Assembly (NCBI RefSeq): GCF_036370855.1
Contig: NW_026991455.1
Location: 154,590-218,589 of the forward strand
Length of the DNA: 64,000 nucleotides
Direction: 5' to 3'
Origin: Dromaius novaehollandiae
Taxonomy: Eukaryota; Chordata; Aves; Casuariiformes; Dromaiidae
A program made the position numbers and the translations under genes. The notes below the pieces were generated by a model. That model was not told the origin of the DNA and ran no database searches. It worked only from the letters and a program-made list of their open reading frames with translations. Of the stretch, positions 34,371-46,559 are shown one piece after another (the first letter of the stretch is position 1; each line of letters starts with the position of its first letter).

Positions 34371-36481
34371 CTGTTATGGTGGCCAACAAGCCTAATTTCC
34401 ATAACAGAGTGATTAGAAAAGCACCTGGTACTTATATGCAGCTTGACTTTGGCACACAGTATGCCAGAGCCTTGCAAAGTAACTGTATTTGTGAATCTAT
34501 TCCCCCTGATTTCCTCTGAACTTCATGTTCACAGATGTGACCAAAACAGCAGGACAGATCAAGAAGGGCGCTCCTGAGAGAGCTTCAATTAATTATGATG
34601 CACGCAGGAGGATAATTACGAGGCATATAGTTTTTGGCTTGAACCTTTTTAAACATTCTTATGCCCCTTGTTCAAGTCTTGCACAGGCTGCGGAACATGG
34701 GTGAGGTACTGCCTTCACAAGCTATTGCATAATTACATCTCTTCCTCAAGGCATGATGAGCTCAACTACTGCAACATCCTCTTCCGTCCTGAAATACAGC
34801 CTTACCCCACTCAGATCCATTCAGAAAGTGGCTCTAAAGATCATATGCTGAACTTATTCCCTTAATCACAAAGAGCATTCTCCTGAAAGCCGTCAAGTTT
34901 CTTCCCTCACAGCAAACAAAGTTGCTAGAGCCTTTCACGAATTACCCTCATTCCCACATTATTTCCCACTGAGTGCCCAGAGGAGAGCTCTGAATTCCAG
35001 GCCGGCACTGACAGCAGCACCTACTGACTAACTCCTCAGTACAAAAATGCAGCAGCACAAGAATTTCTGCTCTAAACCAAGGCTCAGTAAATGTGGAGGT
35101 TGCTGCAAATTCTTATCCAGATACAAAACGAAGCGTATCAGCTAATCATCAACTACTAATCCACCAGTAGAATCATGAAAAAAGCAATAGTTCCTCAGCA
35201 GCCACAGAACTGTTCATACTGTCACTTGAGAGATATCATACAAATTGCGTGAGCAATTCTGGTCCCATTTGAAAAAAGGGAACTGAGATTCAAACAAAAA
35301 GTGACAAAGGCAAGCTATGAAGATGCTCCAAAAATGAAGTGCCAATCATTCAAAAGCACACTAGGAGAATGTAATTTGACATAGCAAAACTAAGACAGAG
35401 GAAATATGATTGTTACATATAATAGAAGTTGCTCTAGGGACAGAGAACCAGTTACGCTCACAAGTAACGCTGATACAAGAACAAATATGCATAAACTTGC
35501 CCCCAATAAATGCAGTTCCCTAAAAAGGAAATCCTGGAAGTGACTCTCAATGAAGGGAGTATATTACAGAGGAGCTTAAGTCAATTTATAAAAATGATTC
35601 TGCGATCCTTTTGCCTGTAACAGGCAACTAAACTACAGCACCCAGGAGATTCTTTGGGAGGTGAGGAGATGTCAAGGAAAAACAGGCAAATGGGAATCCA
35701 AATCTCAGCCACAGGGACAAGCACAGGACCCTAAGCAGTGCCTTTGAGCCTGTAGGCTAACCACACTGCCCAGGCAAACATCATTCTTTTGTGCATGTGG
35801 AACAATAAGATTCAGGAGCTGAGGAGTAAAATCACAAAAGCTTAACAGCTTAGTTGTGCCTAGGCAATGGAAGGCATCACACAGTCTTCTTGCATATTTC
35901 AACCCCAGCCATTATTTCTGATAAGTTTTAAAGTGGAAAAACAAGTCCTGAAACAGCTGTTTGTAAGCAGAGTATCTATACAAAAATCACAAAAAGGCAA
36001 TTCAGAGAATGCAGCATAAAGCGTATATACTAACTTCTCACTGTTATTCACATTTTCTGAGGAAGAAGCTATGTCCTCCCTGCTCAGAGCATGCCTCTAG
36101 CATGGTCATACCTATCAATATGTAAATCGTAATTAGAGAGGAAAAATGAAAGTTTTCTCAGGCCGTGGTACTCTGTGAAAGAAGTTATTTCTGCTACATT
36201 AGAAGCATTACTCTGCTGTGCGAAATATACTACTTACACAGAAAGGGTAAGATTGCCTGAGTTCAGTGTGGTCTTCTCAGTTTCCCCTTTTGTTGTCCTC
36301 TAAGTTCCCTTTGAAACTCACCACCTTCAAGACCTTTCAGGCTCCTGTCTTAGCTGCCCTGCTGTGGAGAATGCCTGCTGCGGTTGGCTGAAACCTCAGT
36401 GTTGCGAGGGCTGCAACCTGTGTGGGAGGAGAGGCCTTTTCTGTCCCTGTCTTCATTCCTCAGCTGCTTTCTTGTGTTTCA
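34371..36481. other. No gene supported
   Basis: AT-rich sequence with stops in all frames. If the USP42-like locus extends upstream, this would be intron. I see no recognisable exon or repeat. Confidence 0.5.
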
Positions 36482-37850
36482 CAGAATCACAGAATGGTTG
36501 AGGTTGGAAGGGACCTCTGGAGATCATTTAGTCCAACCCCCATGCTCAAGCAGGCTCACCTAGAGCATATTGCCCAGGATCATGTCCAGATGGCTTTTGA
36601 ATATCTCCAAGGATGGAGACTCCACAACCTCTCTAGAAAACCTGTTCCAGTGCTTGGTTACCCTCCCGGTAAAGAAGTTTTTCCTCATACTCAGAAGGAA
36701 CTTCCCGTGCTTCAGTTTGTGCCCATTGCCTCTTGTCCTGTCGCTGGGCACCACTGAAGAGAGTCTGGCCCCATCCTCTCTACACCCTCCCTTCAGATAT
36801 TTATACACATTGATAAGGTCCCGCCTCAGCCTCCTCTACTCCAGGCTGAACAGTCACAACTCTCTCAGTCTTTCCACATATGAGAGATGCTCCAGTCCCT
36901 TCATCATCTTAGTGGCCTTCTGCTGGACTCGCTCCAGTACGTCCATGTCTCTCTTGTATCGGGGAGCCCAGAACTGGACACAGTACTCCAGATGCGGCCT
37001 CACCAGGGCTGAGTAGAGGGGGAGGATCACCTCCCTCAACCTGCCGGCAATGCTCTTCCTAATGCACCCCAGGATACCATTGGCCTTCTTGGCCACAAGG
37101 GCACATTGCTGGCTCATGGTTAACTTCTTGTCCACCAGGACCCCCAGGACCTTCTCCACAGAGCTGCTTTCCAGAAGGTCATCCCCCAGCCTGTGCTGGT
37201 ACATGAGGTTATTCCTCCCTAGGTGCAGGACCCTGCACTTGCCTTTGTTGAACTTCATGAGGTTCCTCTCTGCCCATCTCTCCAGCCTGTCCAGGTCCCT
37301 CTGAATGGCAGCACAGCCCTCTGGTGTATCAGCCACTCCTCCCAGTTTTGTATCATCAGCAAACTTGCTGAGGGTGCACTCTGTCCCTTCATCCAGGTCA
37401 CTGATGAAGAAGTTGAACAATATTGGACCCAGCATTGACCCCTGGGGCACACCGCTAGTTACTGGCCTCCAAGTAGACTTTGCACTGCTGAGCACAACCC
37501 TCTGAGCTTTGCCATTCAGCCAGTTTTCAGTCCACCTCCCTGTCTGCTCATCTAGCTTGCACTTCCTCAGCTTGCCTATGAGGATCTTATGAGAGACAGT
37601 GTCAAAAGCCTTGCCGAAGCCAAGGGAGACAACATCCACTGCTCTCCCCTCCTCTACCCAGCGAGTCATCCCATCACAGAAGGCTCTCAGGCTGGTTAAG
37701 CATGATTTCCCCTTTGTGAATCCATGCTGACTACTACTGATCACCTTCTTATCCTTCATGAGCCTGGAAATGGTATCCGGGATGAGCTGTTCCATCATCT
37801 TCCCAAGGATTGAGGTGAGGCTGCCTGGCCTGTAGTTCTGGAAAAGGAAA
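36482..37850 (-). mobile_element. CR1 LINE, 5'-truncated, RT frame open
   Basis: On the minus strand it ends in the CR1 3' signature (ATTCTGTGATTCTGTG, at 36,482-36,497 on the plus strand). The RT part of ORF2 is open for 333 codons from 37,855 to 36,854, with [22 protein letters not shown] (motif A), [14 protein letters not shown] (motif B) and FADD (motif C). The endonuclease and the start of ORF2 are missing, so it cannot move by itself. An uninterrupted RT frame makes it one of the younger CR1 pieces here. The first codons of the open frame run into flanking sequence. Confidence 0.9.
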
Positions 37851-38569
37851 GTCAAACAAAGGAATTCAGATCTCGTTATGCACTGATTTACTGAAAGATC
37901 AGGAGCGCTTATAAGCCGGCATACTGTTTCACAACTTCAATGCACTCTGGCAAACAGAAAGACACAACACAAGCAGCTACTGATCAACAACCTTACAACG
38001 TTAACTGGTAATCCATTTATAATTAACTTCTGTAAGTGCATAAAAAAATGAAGTGAGAGGATGAGACTATCCCTGATGGAGGGGGAGGGGTGTGTGTGTG
38101 TGGGGGGGGGGGGGAGAAGGGTGAGGGAGAGTTGTAAATACGATGGGTGAAAAATCTCACAAGTATTGCTGCCAAAATTATATCCAAGCAAGTATTTATT
38201 GGAAGGGCAGAAGAAACCAGGAAGAAATCAGTTGTCAAGCCTTCTCTGGCTCTCCTTTCCCAAGATTTCTCTGAGCTGGGGCCAAACAGCTCCTTCTGCA
38301 TCTCTCCAGGCCAGGGCTTGGATGTGTTGCTGCCTGCAGCTCCTGTGAGCCTGGGAGAAGGGAGTGGGGAGTAGCACAGACACAGTTTTGATGGAAAAAT
38401 GTGCTTTGTGTGTTTAGCTTGGGAGGGGGGGTGTTAATCATTTGCATGAGCTATTTAGTTCTCAGAATTATTTCTCTGAAATTCATTAACAGGATTTCTA
38501 CTGCTGTTTTCTTTCTGGAATGCTTCTTGATGTTCTTATGTCAGCCAGAGCTTTCTCCTCTGTTGCAGA
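37851..38569. other. No gene supported; GT/G-rich run near 38,090-38,115
   Basis: Non-coding by inspection. It contains a short (GT)n followed by a long G-run at about 38,090-38,115. Confidence 0.5.
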
Positions 38570-38574
38570 TAAGA

Positions 38575-38651
38575 GCAATGGCCAGAACATGGAACTATTC
38601 CTGTGAGTCAAGACTTCAGCAATATCTTGATATTTGTGAATTATGCAGAAT
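38575..38651 (+). pseudogene. Possible USP42-like exon (catalytic core)
   Basis: Preceded by CTCCTCTGTTGCAG. The frame reading QQYLDICEL resembles the PYLDITLE segment of the USP42/USP36 catalytic domain, but with indels; the match rests on about 15 nt. Included because it lies in order upstream of clear exons. Uncertain. Confidence 0.3.
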
Positions 38652-39080
38652 TTGCTTATAATACACAGACTTATCCAGCTCTATTGCCTAGAGAAAAACA
38701 CATTTTATCATCACTATTCATGCCTTCCATTCTTGACACCTCTTTGAAAGCACAAGTGCTGCCTTGTGTAACATTGTGGTCATCCGCTCTAGGGAGAGAT
38801 TCCTGCTACATTATGAGTTGGTGGTAAGCCTTACTTTCTGGCATAATAAAAATAGATGGTCTGTCAAAAGATGATGTTCTCAATGCTTTGTTTTGTAGTT
38901 CTATCCTGCCATCTTCTCTGAATTAGCAAATGTGAAATGCAGCATATGGATTTATGAAAAGAAAAGTGCAAGTAAGTATCACTCAAATAGCATAGGCATG
39001 TGTGAGGCATCAAAACTGGTTTGACTCTTTTTGGGGAAAAAAAGATACTTTAAAAAATTGGTTGTGCTTGTTTTTAAGGT

Positions 39081-39176
39081 GTAAAAGAGATGGTTCCTGC
39101 ATCAAAGAGATTTACAATACATCTCACAATATCTCTGAAAAGATTTGCAGCTTTCACTGGTGGGAAGATTAGCAAG
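39081..39176 (+). pseudogene. USP42-like: USP42-like exon, finger/palm segment
   Basis: 32 codons, acceptor TTTTTAAG, donor AAG/GTGTAT. The frame reads [13 protein letters not shown], then [18 protein letters not shown], a very close match to the ubiquitin-protease USP42 core, except that about five residues after the FTIH segment are absent (in-frame deletion). Introns are kept, so this is not a processed copy. Confidence 0.85.
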
Positions 39177-39576
39177 GTGTATATATATATGTAAAATTGT
39201 AGTGCAACTTTGTCTTCTTGGAATGGGAGATTTCCCAAAGCAGAATAGTCTTCTAAAAGTTGTTAATATCTACAGACAATAACTGTAGACTGAAGATATC
39301 AAAGGAAAATCACTGCAATAAGTATTTCTTTTTTCTCTTCTGGCAACAATAAAGTTCATGTGATGGTAAACATATACTCTGCTATGAAAGCTGATTTTGC
39401 AGAGAACAGTTCTCTGCAACTGAAATTACTGCATGTTGTTTATTGGGAGGACCTCTTTTTAGTGAACCAGTAAATACATTTAAGTACTTCTAGTCTGTGT
39501 TCTTTGATGTGTTTTTATCAGGCTATTTCATAAAGTATTCCAGGATAATTCTTGCGTCTTCTTGGTCTCTCTTTAG

Positions 39577-39717
39577 GATGTGAAATATCCTGAGTATCTG
39601 GATCTTCGAACATACGCATCTCAATCCGTTGGAGAACCACTCCTCTATGCCTTATATGCAGTCCTGGTATATAGAGGTGTCAGTAGTCATGCAGGACGTT
39701 ATTTCTGCTACACAAAG
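39577..39717 (+). pseudogene. USP42-like: USP42-like exon with the His-box
   Basis: 47 codons between CTTTAG and GTAAAT. It begins [13 protein letters not shown] and ends [12 protein letters not shown]. In active USP42/USP36 enzymes the box is HAGHY, whose second His is catalytic. Here that position is Arg, so the copy could not be an active deubiquitinase even if translated. The rest of the exon is open and well conserved. Confidence 0.88.
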
Positions 39718-39935
39718 GTAAATAACAATTTCATTTCTAACAGGGTGAGCTCTGTGCTGGTGAGGAGGTACTTGCATGAAAACTTTACTGGTAACCACTG
39801 CTTTTAGGGAAAAAGGTTTTATTTCATGTTTAATTTGATCTTTTTTGGTGTATTCTCTGTTCTGAAGAGTTCTCTTTGTGTTTTCATTTAGAAAGTGTGC
39901 AGTTCCTCTGAAGACATGGCTGCTTTTATTTGCAG

Positions 39936-40036
39936 GCTGCTGGTAGACTTTGATATGAGATGAATGATGCCTCTGTAGTCTTTTGTGAAATCAAAATGGT
40001 TCTCAGTCAGCAAGCTTATTTACTTTTTAATATCAG
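39936..40036 (+). pseudogene. USP42-like: USP42-like exon with nonsense codon
   Basis: Acceptor TTATTTGCAG, donor ATCAG/GTAATA. The frame carries YEMND and VLSQQAYLLFNI, the end of the USP catalytic domain. An in-frame TGA at 39,951-39,953 stands where the family has Trp. Clear loss of function. Confidence 0.88.
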
Positions 40037-40099
40037 GTAATAACAAGTATTAAAATGTGTTCAGAATACATTTCCTTTCCTGCTACTGACTTTCTTCTC

Positions 40100-40168
40100 C
40101 TTCTTCTTCTTCTTCTTCTTCTTCTTCTTCTTCTTCTTCTTCTTCTTCTTCTTCTTCTTCTTCTTCTC
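40100..40168 (+). repeat. (CTT)n microsatellite
   Basis: About 23 copies of CTT with few interruptions, in the intron after the nonsense-bearing USP42-like exon. It creates the poly-Leu frame seen in this stretch, which is not a gene. Confidence 0.95.
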
Positions 40169-41294
40169 CTCTTAAGTATTTTTCTTCCTGTCCAAGGAGA
40201 AAATTACTATTTGAATAATTCATTTGTCTTATCTGAAATTCCCCATGTCATTATCTTTAATCGCTTGGCTTTCAACTGCTACACTTGTGTGAATTGCTGC
40301 ATATCTGCTCTCTGTCGTTGGCTAATTTAGGAAGGAGGAGGAATTAATACCATAGATAGTATAAAGACGAGTTATTGCTCTGAAGGGGATAGATATAGTA
40401 GTAAGACCATTATCTTGAATGGGATTTAACTCAAGAGTGGGCTGAAAGAACAATTCTAAGCTAAGAGCGCGATTGTTTACCAAGACATTATGATTTCACA
40501 CTTGGAGAATGTGCCTTTTAGTTATCAGCAGCACTGTCTTATCCCCATCCATTCTTTGGTCAGCAGGGGGCCAGTAGTAAGCAGGCCAGATTTACATGAC
40601 CATGGCTTCCTCCTTGTATGGTTAAGGTGATTTGGGGGCAAAGCAACAGATAATGATACCAAATTAGTAGTGGATTTGTTTTTTTTTAGCATCTGAGTTT
40701 TATTTTCTCTCCCTCACTGCAGCTTTCTTCACAGCCCTTATGCTGCAACCAGAATCATCCAAATAGTAGCTAATGCTAAATTTTGCAGCAGTGCTGCTTC
40801 CATTATTTTATACTTCCAGCTCAGCTTCCTACAGCTCTGATAAATATCCTCTTGATACATTTTAAGTGGATCTTACCAATGCTTAAAACATTAAAAAAAG
40901 AGATTATTTGTTTTAGTTTTAGTAGTTTCACTTTAGCTGAGACAGTGAAACCAAACTGTCTCCTTCCTGAGCATAAGAACAGTTATTCCAGGGTTTTCAG
41001 GGAATGTTTAATGGAGAAAAACATATATATTTTGGAATAGCTTTAATCCATGTTGAGCTGTTTGGGTAGGGTTTCAAGAATGGTCCTCATTTGATACCAA
41101 TATGCAGAAACCTGAATGTAGAAATTAACCACACTTGTTGGACTTGCATATATAATTAAAGCAGGGTGGCTTTTTTCTATCTAGGTGTCGAGGCCGTTTG
41201 TAGAGATATCTAGTAGGAGAGTATTCTGTTTGGGGATTTTAAAGGCTGTGTGTTTGCATATATCCATCTTGCAATCTCTTCTTTTTAAATGCAG

Positions 41295-41555
41295 AAATCA
41301 AGTCATTTAAATGGAAATGAACCCCTAAAAGAAGATCCAAATACCATTGCTGTTACCCTAGAAAGGCCTTCTTCGGCTCCACCAACAGCTTGTGTTCAAA
41401 ACTAGGCAATTACCAGGCCTTTATTTGCTGATCCCTCAGAAAAACAAAAGATCACTTCATAACAAACTGCCTGCACATCAAACTGTCTCAGCCTGACTGT
41501 TTTAGCAGTGCTGTGGTGGATGAGGATCTAAACAAGCCTGTTCCTTCATCCACAG
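41295..41555 (+). pseudogene. USP42-like: USP42-like large 3' exon, part before the LTR
   Basis: Starts after TTTTTAAATGCAG with KSSHLNGNEPLKEDP, matching the region just after the USP42 catalytic domain. TAG at 41,403-41,405 follows VQN. Beyond it, recognisable pieces (KQKIT, HNKLP, NKPVPSST) appear in different frames, so there is at least one shift. The exon is cut at CACAG (41,551-41,555) by a solo LTR and resumes at 42,836. Confidence 0.8.
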
Positions 41556-42835
41556 TGTGGCGGACAGATGAGTGAATTTTTGCCTTAAACGTTTCTTGGT
41601 ACATAAGGTGAAAGCCTTCCTGCGCACATTGCAGATTTTGCAGGAAACCATAACCCCGAACAAGCCATCTGTTCCCTGTGGAAACAGGACGGAGCTGCTG
41701 CAACCCCGAAATGGTCTCCCTGCGACCACTCAGGACACACCGAGCCTGCGAAAAACCAGACCACGATCAGGCAGAGACTTTTGGACCTGGAGTGTAAATT
41801 ATTGCTGCTTAGCACAACTTCCATAAAACTTGCTTAGCATGAGCAGCTAAATTTGCTGAAGCCTTAGGCCGCACTCCTAGTTCAGTCAGAAAGGGCCCCA
41901 GAGCTGGTGCAGGCTGGAAAGATAAGGGAGTTACAAGCAGTCCGCATTCCTGTGCCCCACACTCCGGGAGGGAGGAGGTCAAGGCTTTGAAATAAGGCCT
42001 GCTTGGGCGCCAGGACCCTGGGAAACAAAGCCTCCTCTCACTGCTGAAACAGTGTTAACTGGGGGTGTGGGGGGGTCTGGACTATCTCCCCCTTGTCAGG
42101 ACCTTGGGAGATAACACCTACTGTCACTGCTGGGGCAGTGTTAATTGCTGGAATTACTATCTCCCGGTGGTCAGGACCTTGAGAGACAAGGGTGGGACCC
42201 AAGGAATGAAGACACCTCTGTCAGCAGAAACCGCAACAGGAAAGATAAACAGCCTGCCTAGGGACAGTGATGAGACCCAATGAGCAGCATGGGACCCCAG
42301 ACCTGAATATTACTATTGGTCTGAATTACTGCGTGAGGGGTGGAGAGCTTAGACTGGAAAGTTATAATTGCCCAGGGATTTCTTTGTTTGTGGTCCCTCT
42401 TCGGAGGCACCCGGCTCGAGCTGCAATTACTGCACGCGCGTCATTACAATTTATTTATTTAATTTGCCTTGATTTGGCCCTGAACTTTTCCAAGACACCC
42501 AGGGTGAAGAGGACCAATGAGACACCGCTGGATCCACGGGTGGTGATCTCTCTTTCTTTCTCTCTCTCTTTCTGTCTCTCTCCTTCCTCTCTTTTGATGA
42601 AAGTTTATAAGATCTGTTCAAATCGTGTGGCACGGGACTTGTTTATCTAGTTAAGGTAGCCATCATCGAGTTATCATATTTAGCCACATGCCTTGTCTTT
42701 TGTATTAATAAATCATAAAACTGATTGGTTGGCTGGCATCATTTCACCTTAGTTCAGTCCAAGAGCATCACGAACTTGGTTGTTGGTCCCAAGGAGAGGG
42801 AAGTCGTCCTAAACGACTGCTTTTGGGCTGTGACA
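41556..42835 (+). mobile_element. Solo LTR (1,280 bp) inside the pseudogene exon
   Basis: Begins TGTGGCGG and ends CTGTGACA, flanked by the 5-bp direct repeat CACAG (41,551-41,555 and 42,836-42,840). From about 41,793 it matches the 3' LTR at 33,670, so both belong to one broad family, but its first 237 bp have no counterpart there. TTTATAAG (42,604-42,611) and AATAAA (42,707-42,712) are plausible promoter and poly(A) signals. A CT-rich run lies at 42,549-42,595. No internal retroviral sequence is left, as expected after LTR-LTR recombination. Confidence 0.82.
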
Positions 42836-43140
42836 CACAGTTGCAAACTCTTCTGCAGCAGAGTCTAGCTCAGATGCATCCACCATGTCAATTGCTACTA
42901 ACATCTCCAAACAAGAAGCTGCTGATGAAATTCTTGTTGTCTCCCTTGACTTCTTACAACATGGTCCCTTATGGTGCAGAATCTTCAGAAAAGAATGAGA
43001 AGGACTCAAAGAGCTCAGCAGAAAGGAAATGCAATGCAATACCTTCAAATGGAATTGTGATTTGGAAGGTAGTCCATGTGTTGAAGATTTCCCATTCTTC
43101 CTGTCAGAGTTCTGAAGAAGAAAGATGCCAGCCTGAGTAA
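42836..43140 (+). pseudogene. USP42-like: USP42-like large 3' exon, part after the LTR
   Basis: Resumes the exon: one frame gives SSSDASTMSIA (about 42,862-42,900) and a different frame gives MVPYGAESSEKNEKDSK (about 42,959-43,010). Both are recognisable USP42 C-terminal segments. The change of frame between them is another inactivating lesion. Confidence 0.8.
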
Positions 43141-45490
43141 CCCAAAACTGAGTCACTCCATGGTGCTATTAGCTTAGGTAATGAATCTAAACAAAAAAAA
43201 AAGGAGTAAAACTTCATGATTCCACTTGCCACATCCAACCTTCTAAAGCTTCTGAGATTTTCTTTTCTAAAACAAATGGATTGCTGGGAAGAGGGAGTTG
43301 TGTTGGTTGCATCTAAAATTTCTCACCAATGATGTATTCAGTATTCAGGATTATTATCATGTTCCTAATCCAGGCGAAGTACTGAGAAAATACACAGCAC
43401 ACATTTCACTGTAGCTCTTTGTGTCATTAACCAATTAGAATTTACAGAACACAGGTGATATATTAGAACTTGTCAACTTTAGAAAAGCTTAGCTGAGATA
43501 ATAATACATGAGATCTTCATGAACTCTGTTTTGGGAAGGGGGAGTGTAAATTTCCATATTTAACACCTAATGTAGAAATTTTGCAAACAGTGGTTTTCTA
43601 CTCCCAACAATACCTTCCTACCTGTTACCTTGTATAATTTAATTACAGATGCCTATAGCTTTGCCTCCAGTCACTCAAGAGAGAATTTTATAATCCCTCA
43701 CAGGCAGCCTATTTAACAGCTTGTCCAAGGAAATAAGGTAAAATAAGTATGCTTTGATTAAAGTAAGATTTTATATGAGGTTAGCACAGGTTTATCTCTC
43801 TACTGACACTATTTAATGGGAAGATTTAAATCAGTTGAGAGAATTCCACACTGCACGTAGTGTTATGAACAGAACTAGCGATCAGCACTGCAACGTATTA
43901 ATTGGATATTAAAAACATGTGGCTGATGCCTCACTGAAAACTTGGGCTTCTACATAGATTTTTTTCTCTTCATTTTGTCATCCTGTCTATACTTTCTGCA
44001 TTCTTCTTTCCTCTTTTTCACTTCACTGAATGTGAAGGCATTTTTGTTTTGTGCATTTTCTCTGGACCGCAAAAATATTCTGAGACTGATGCTCTTATGG
44101 AAACTGTAGTGATGGAAGCACCGCTTGTCTGTGAAGAATCCAGAAGAGTTCCTACCACCTTGAGCTGTGATCTTGAGAGTCTTTTTATCCAGTCAGATTC
44201 TGAAACAATTTCCACCAACAAAGAAGTTGCTGAAAGTCTTATAATAAAAGCTGGTAATGTGCATCCCGATACCAAAGGTCAGCACAAGGTCAGGAAATGA
44301 TCCTTGGACACTGAGGATGAATTGCTTGGGCAGTGTGAGTTTGAAGGCAGTGGGGACAAAGGCAAACCTAGAAGATCAGAAGAAACTGGACTTATTTTGA
44401 AAGAAAACCTTTTGTACATCAGAGACTGAAGAGATATTAGGGCAAACTTCCTCTGTGACATTGAACATACTTCTAAAAATCTTGTGTCTCTGGATACCAC
44501 AGATGATACATGCCAAGATACAAAGGACATTTCTAATAGCTACGTAGATAAGAAGTACATAATAGTCCTCAATTATCTAGTTATCTATCTAGTTATCTGA
44601 GAAGTAGATAATTACAAAATAACTATACAGATAAGAAAAAACACTGTAGAAAAACTCACAAAGAGCACTACAGAAGGAAGAGAGAACACTGTCTCTGGAG
44701 AGCAGGACAAGCAAAATGGAAGCAGAACAGATGGTCGTTCTCACAGGAGGGGTGCTCTTGCGTGGTGGAAACAAAGCAGCAAAATTGCCATGAGCAGGTT
44801 TATTGAAATGAAAGCATGTATAGCTCTTCTGATAACGAAAGAAACATCCCTGATAATGGCAGAAGCTTTGGAAAATGTCCTGTTTTCAGATCCTGAAAGA
44901 GAAGAAGAACAGAACAAGACAGGAATTGCTGTACTCATTCCAAAAGAGAGCGAGCTTGGAGCAGAGAAAGATCCTGTCAAGGTGAACCATGGAGATGGGA
45001 ACAGTGCAGATGCTACAGTGATTACCATTCCTCTTCTGCAATGACAGGTGGCAGAGAGTTGTCTGATTGTGATAAGGACTTTGACAAATCAAGTCACACT
45101 TACAGCAACGGGTCTTGTAAGGATTCTTACAAATGTAAGGATTCTTACAAAAGCAGAGGGCTTCACCATCCACTCTCTAGAGAGGATGTGCACCACTCCA
45201 GCAGCCGCAGAGCAGCCTCACATTGTTGTTCAGTGCCTCAGCAGCAATCTGAAAAATCTTCTCATGAAAGCCAGGTACTTCCACCTGTGTGGGTTCATTC
45301 AAACTCTGAGGGCTGTTCCCAGAAAAATGACTGACAAAGAAACAGAAAAAGAAAGCATACCTGTGCAGAGGGGAGTGAAGCCAAAATAGGAAAAAAAAAA
45401 GCACAGAGAGATAGAGAAAGAGCTTTCAGGTGATCAAAAATGAAAAAAAATAAAGTCAAGAAGGAAAAGAAGTCCAAAGATAAACATTGA
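43141..45490 (+). pseudogene. USP42-like: Probable remainder of the USP42-like C-terminal region
   Basis: Weakly coding. An acidic, Ser-rich frame at about 44,049-44,300 (SETDALMETVVMEAPLV...), a frame at 44,790-45,044, and a Ser/His/Lys-rich frame at 45,041-45,334 are separated by stops. Near 45,450-45,489 a lysine-rich stretch containing KEKKSKDKH and then TGA matches the lysine-rich tail of USP42. The end match is good; the middle is assigned by position only. AT-rich sequence at 43,150-44,000 shows nothing coding. Confidence 0.55.
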
Positions 45491-46555
45491 GAGAAGAATT
45501 ACAAATAAGCAAGGATTACAGCATAATCAGCAGTTTTTCCATGATTATTGGGTGTTTCTCATGTCTTTCCTTTTCTTCAGCTTGACTGGAAAATCATTGG
45601 TAAAACAAGGGTACCATCATGCTAAACCTCTAGGTGAGACTTCCACCAGATTTCACTTAGCTAAGGTCTACCATGTGCTATTAAAGCAGGTAGTTTTATC
45701 CTAATCCTCTGTACAGTACACCACTCTTAGCAGAAAACTGGAATACAGTCAGTTTTCATGTAAGGGTTTTGGAAGCCTCCCTCTCGAGCGAGTTTGTTCC
45801 TGTAGCCTCAGAGCAGATCAAGCTGTTTGGAGGTTCAAGCCTTTGCTGTTTAGAAATCAAACCCTCAGCCAGATAGTTTTATGCTGAGTATCATGACAGG
45901 GAATGACATCGCTTCCTCTCTGTCTTTCAGATGCAGAGCTTACCGACAGAAGCCTGCAATGCTCAGACTAAACTTACCATCAAACCCCACAACTTAGCAT
46001 CAAAACCAACAGATAAACATCATCAAAACAATTCTAACCATTAAAATTCAAAATATATTATCCAAGCATTAAAATTACCATCAAAACCAGTCATAAGTGG
46101 TTCTTCAGATTTTTGTTCAAGATTTTCCTGTGAAACAAAGTTAAAAAAATTTTTTTTTTACTTGAGACTTTCTTTTCTAAAATGTACTTGTAGTTCTGCT
46201 GAATGTTTTAAATTACCATGTAAATATGTCATTGAAAATAATGCCCTAGAGTAGGACATCTCAGGTACTGCTTGGTTACAGGCGCAGGTTGATTGTGTGT
46301 TATTCATGTAATGTTACTCCAAATTAGACATCTGGCTCTTTGCTTTACAAGAGGAAGAGAAAGAAAGAGCCGTGGTATATCTTTGTGGGTGATGAAGAAC
46401 AATCTGGCCCCAATCATCCTGCCCAGACTCTTCCTCCAACCCAGCCCAGGTGGGCGAGTGCCCCAGGATCAGCTCCAACACATCAGCAGCCCAGCTGTAA
46501 GCCAGCACCCCCAGCCCCTCCCCAGGATCTCTGCTCTGTGCTGCCAGGGACTGCC
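45491..46555. other. No gene supported
   Basis: AT-rich, probably the 3' flank of the pseudogene. No stable frame or repeat was recognised. Confidence 0.5.
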
Positions 46556-46559
46556 AGAG

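Noticed and set aside
38899-38971. A further USP42-like exon (frame with ANVKCSIW)
   Set aside because: Splice-like borders exist, but similarity to the KCSKC segment is too short, and the donor position does not fit the next exon.
40055-40330. 91-codon frame with a long Leu run
   Set aside because: Created by the (CTT)n microsatellite.
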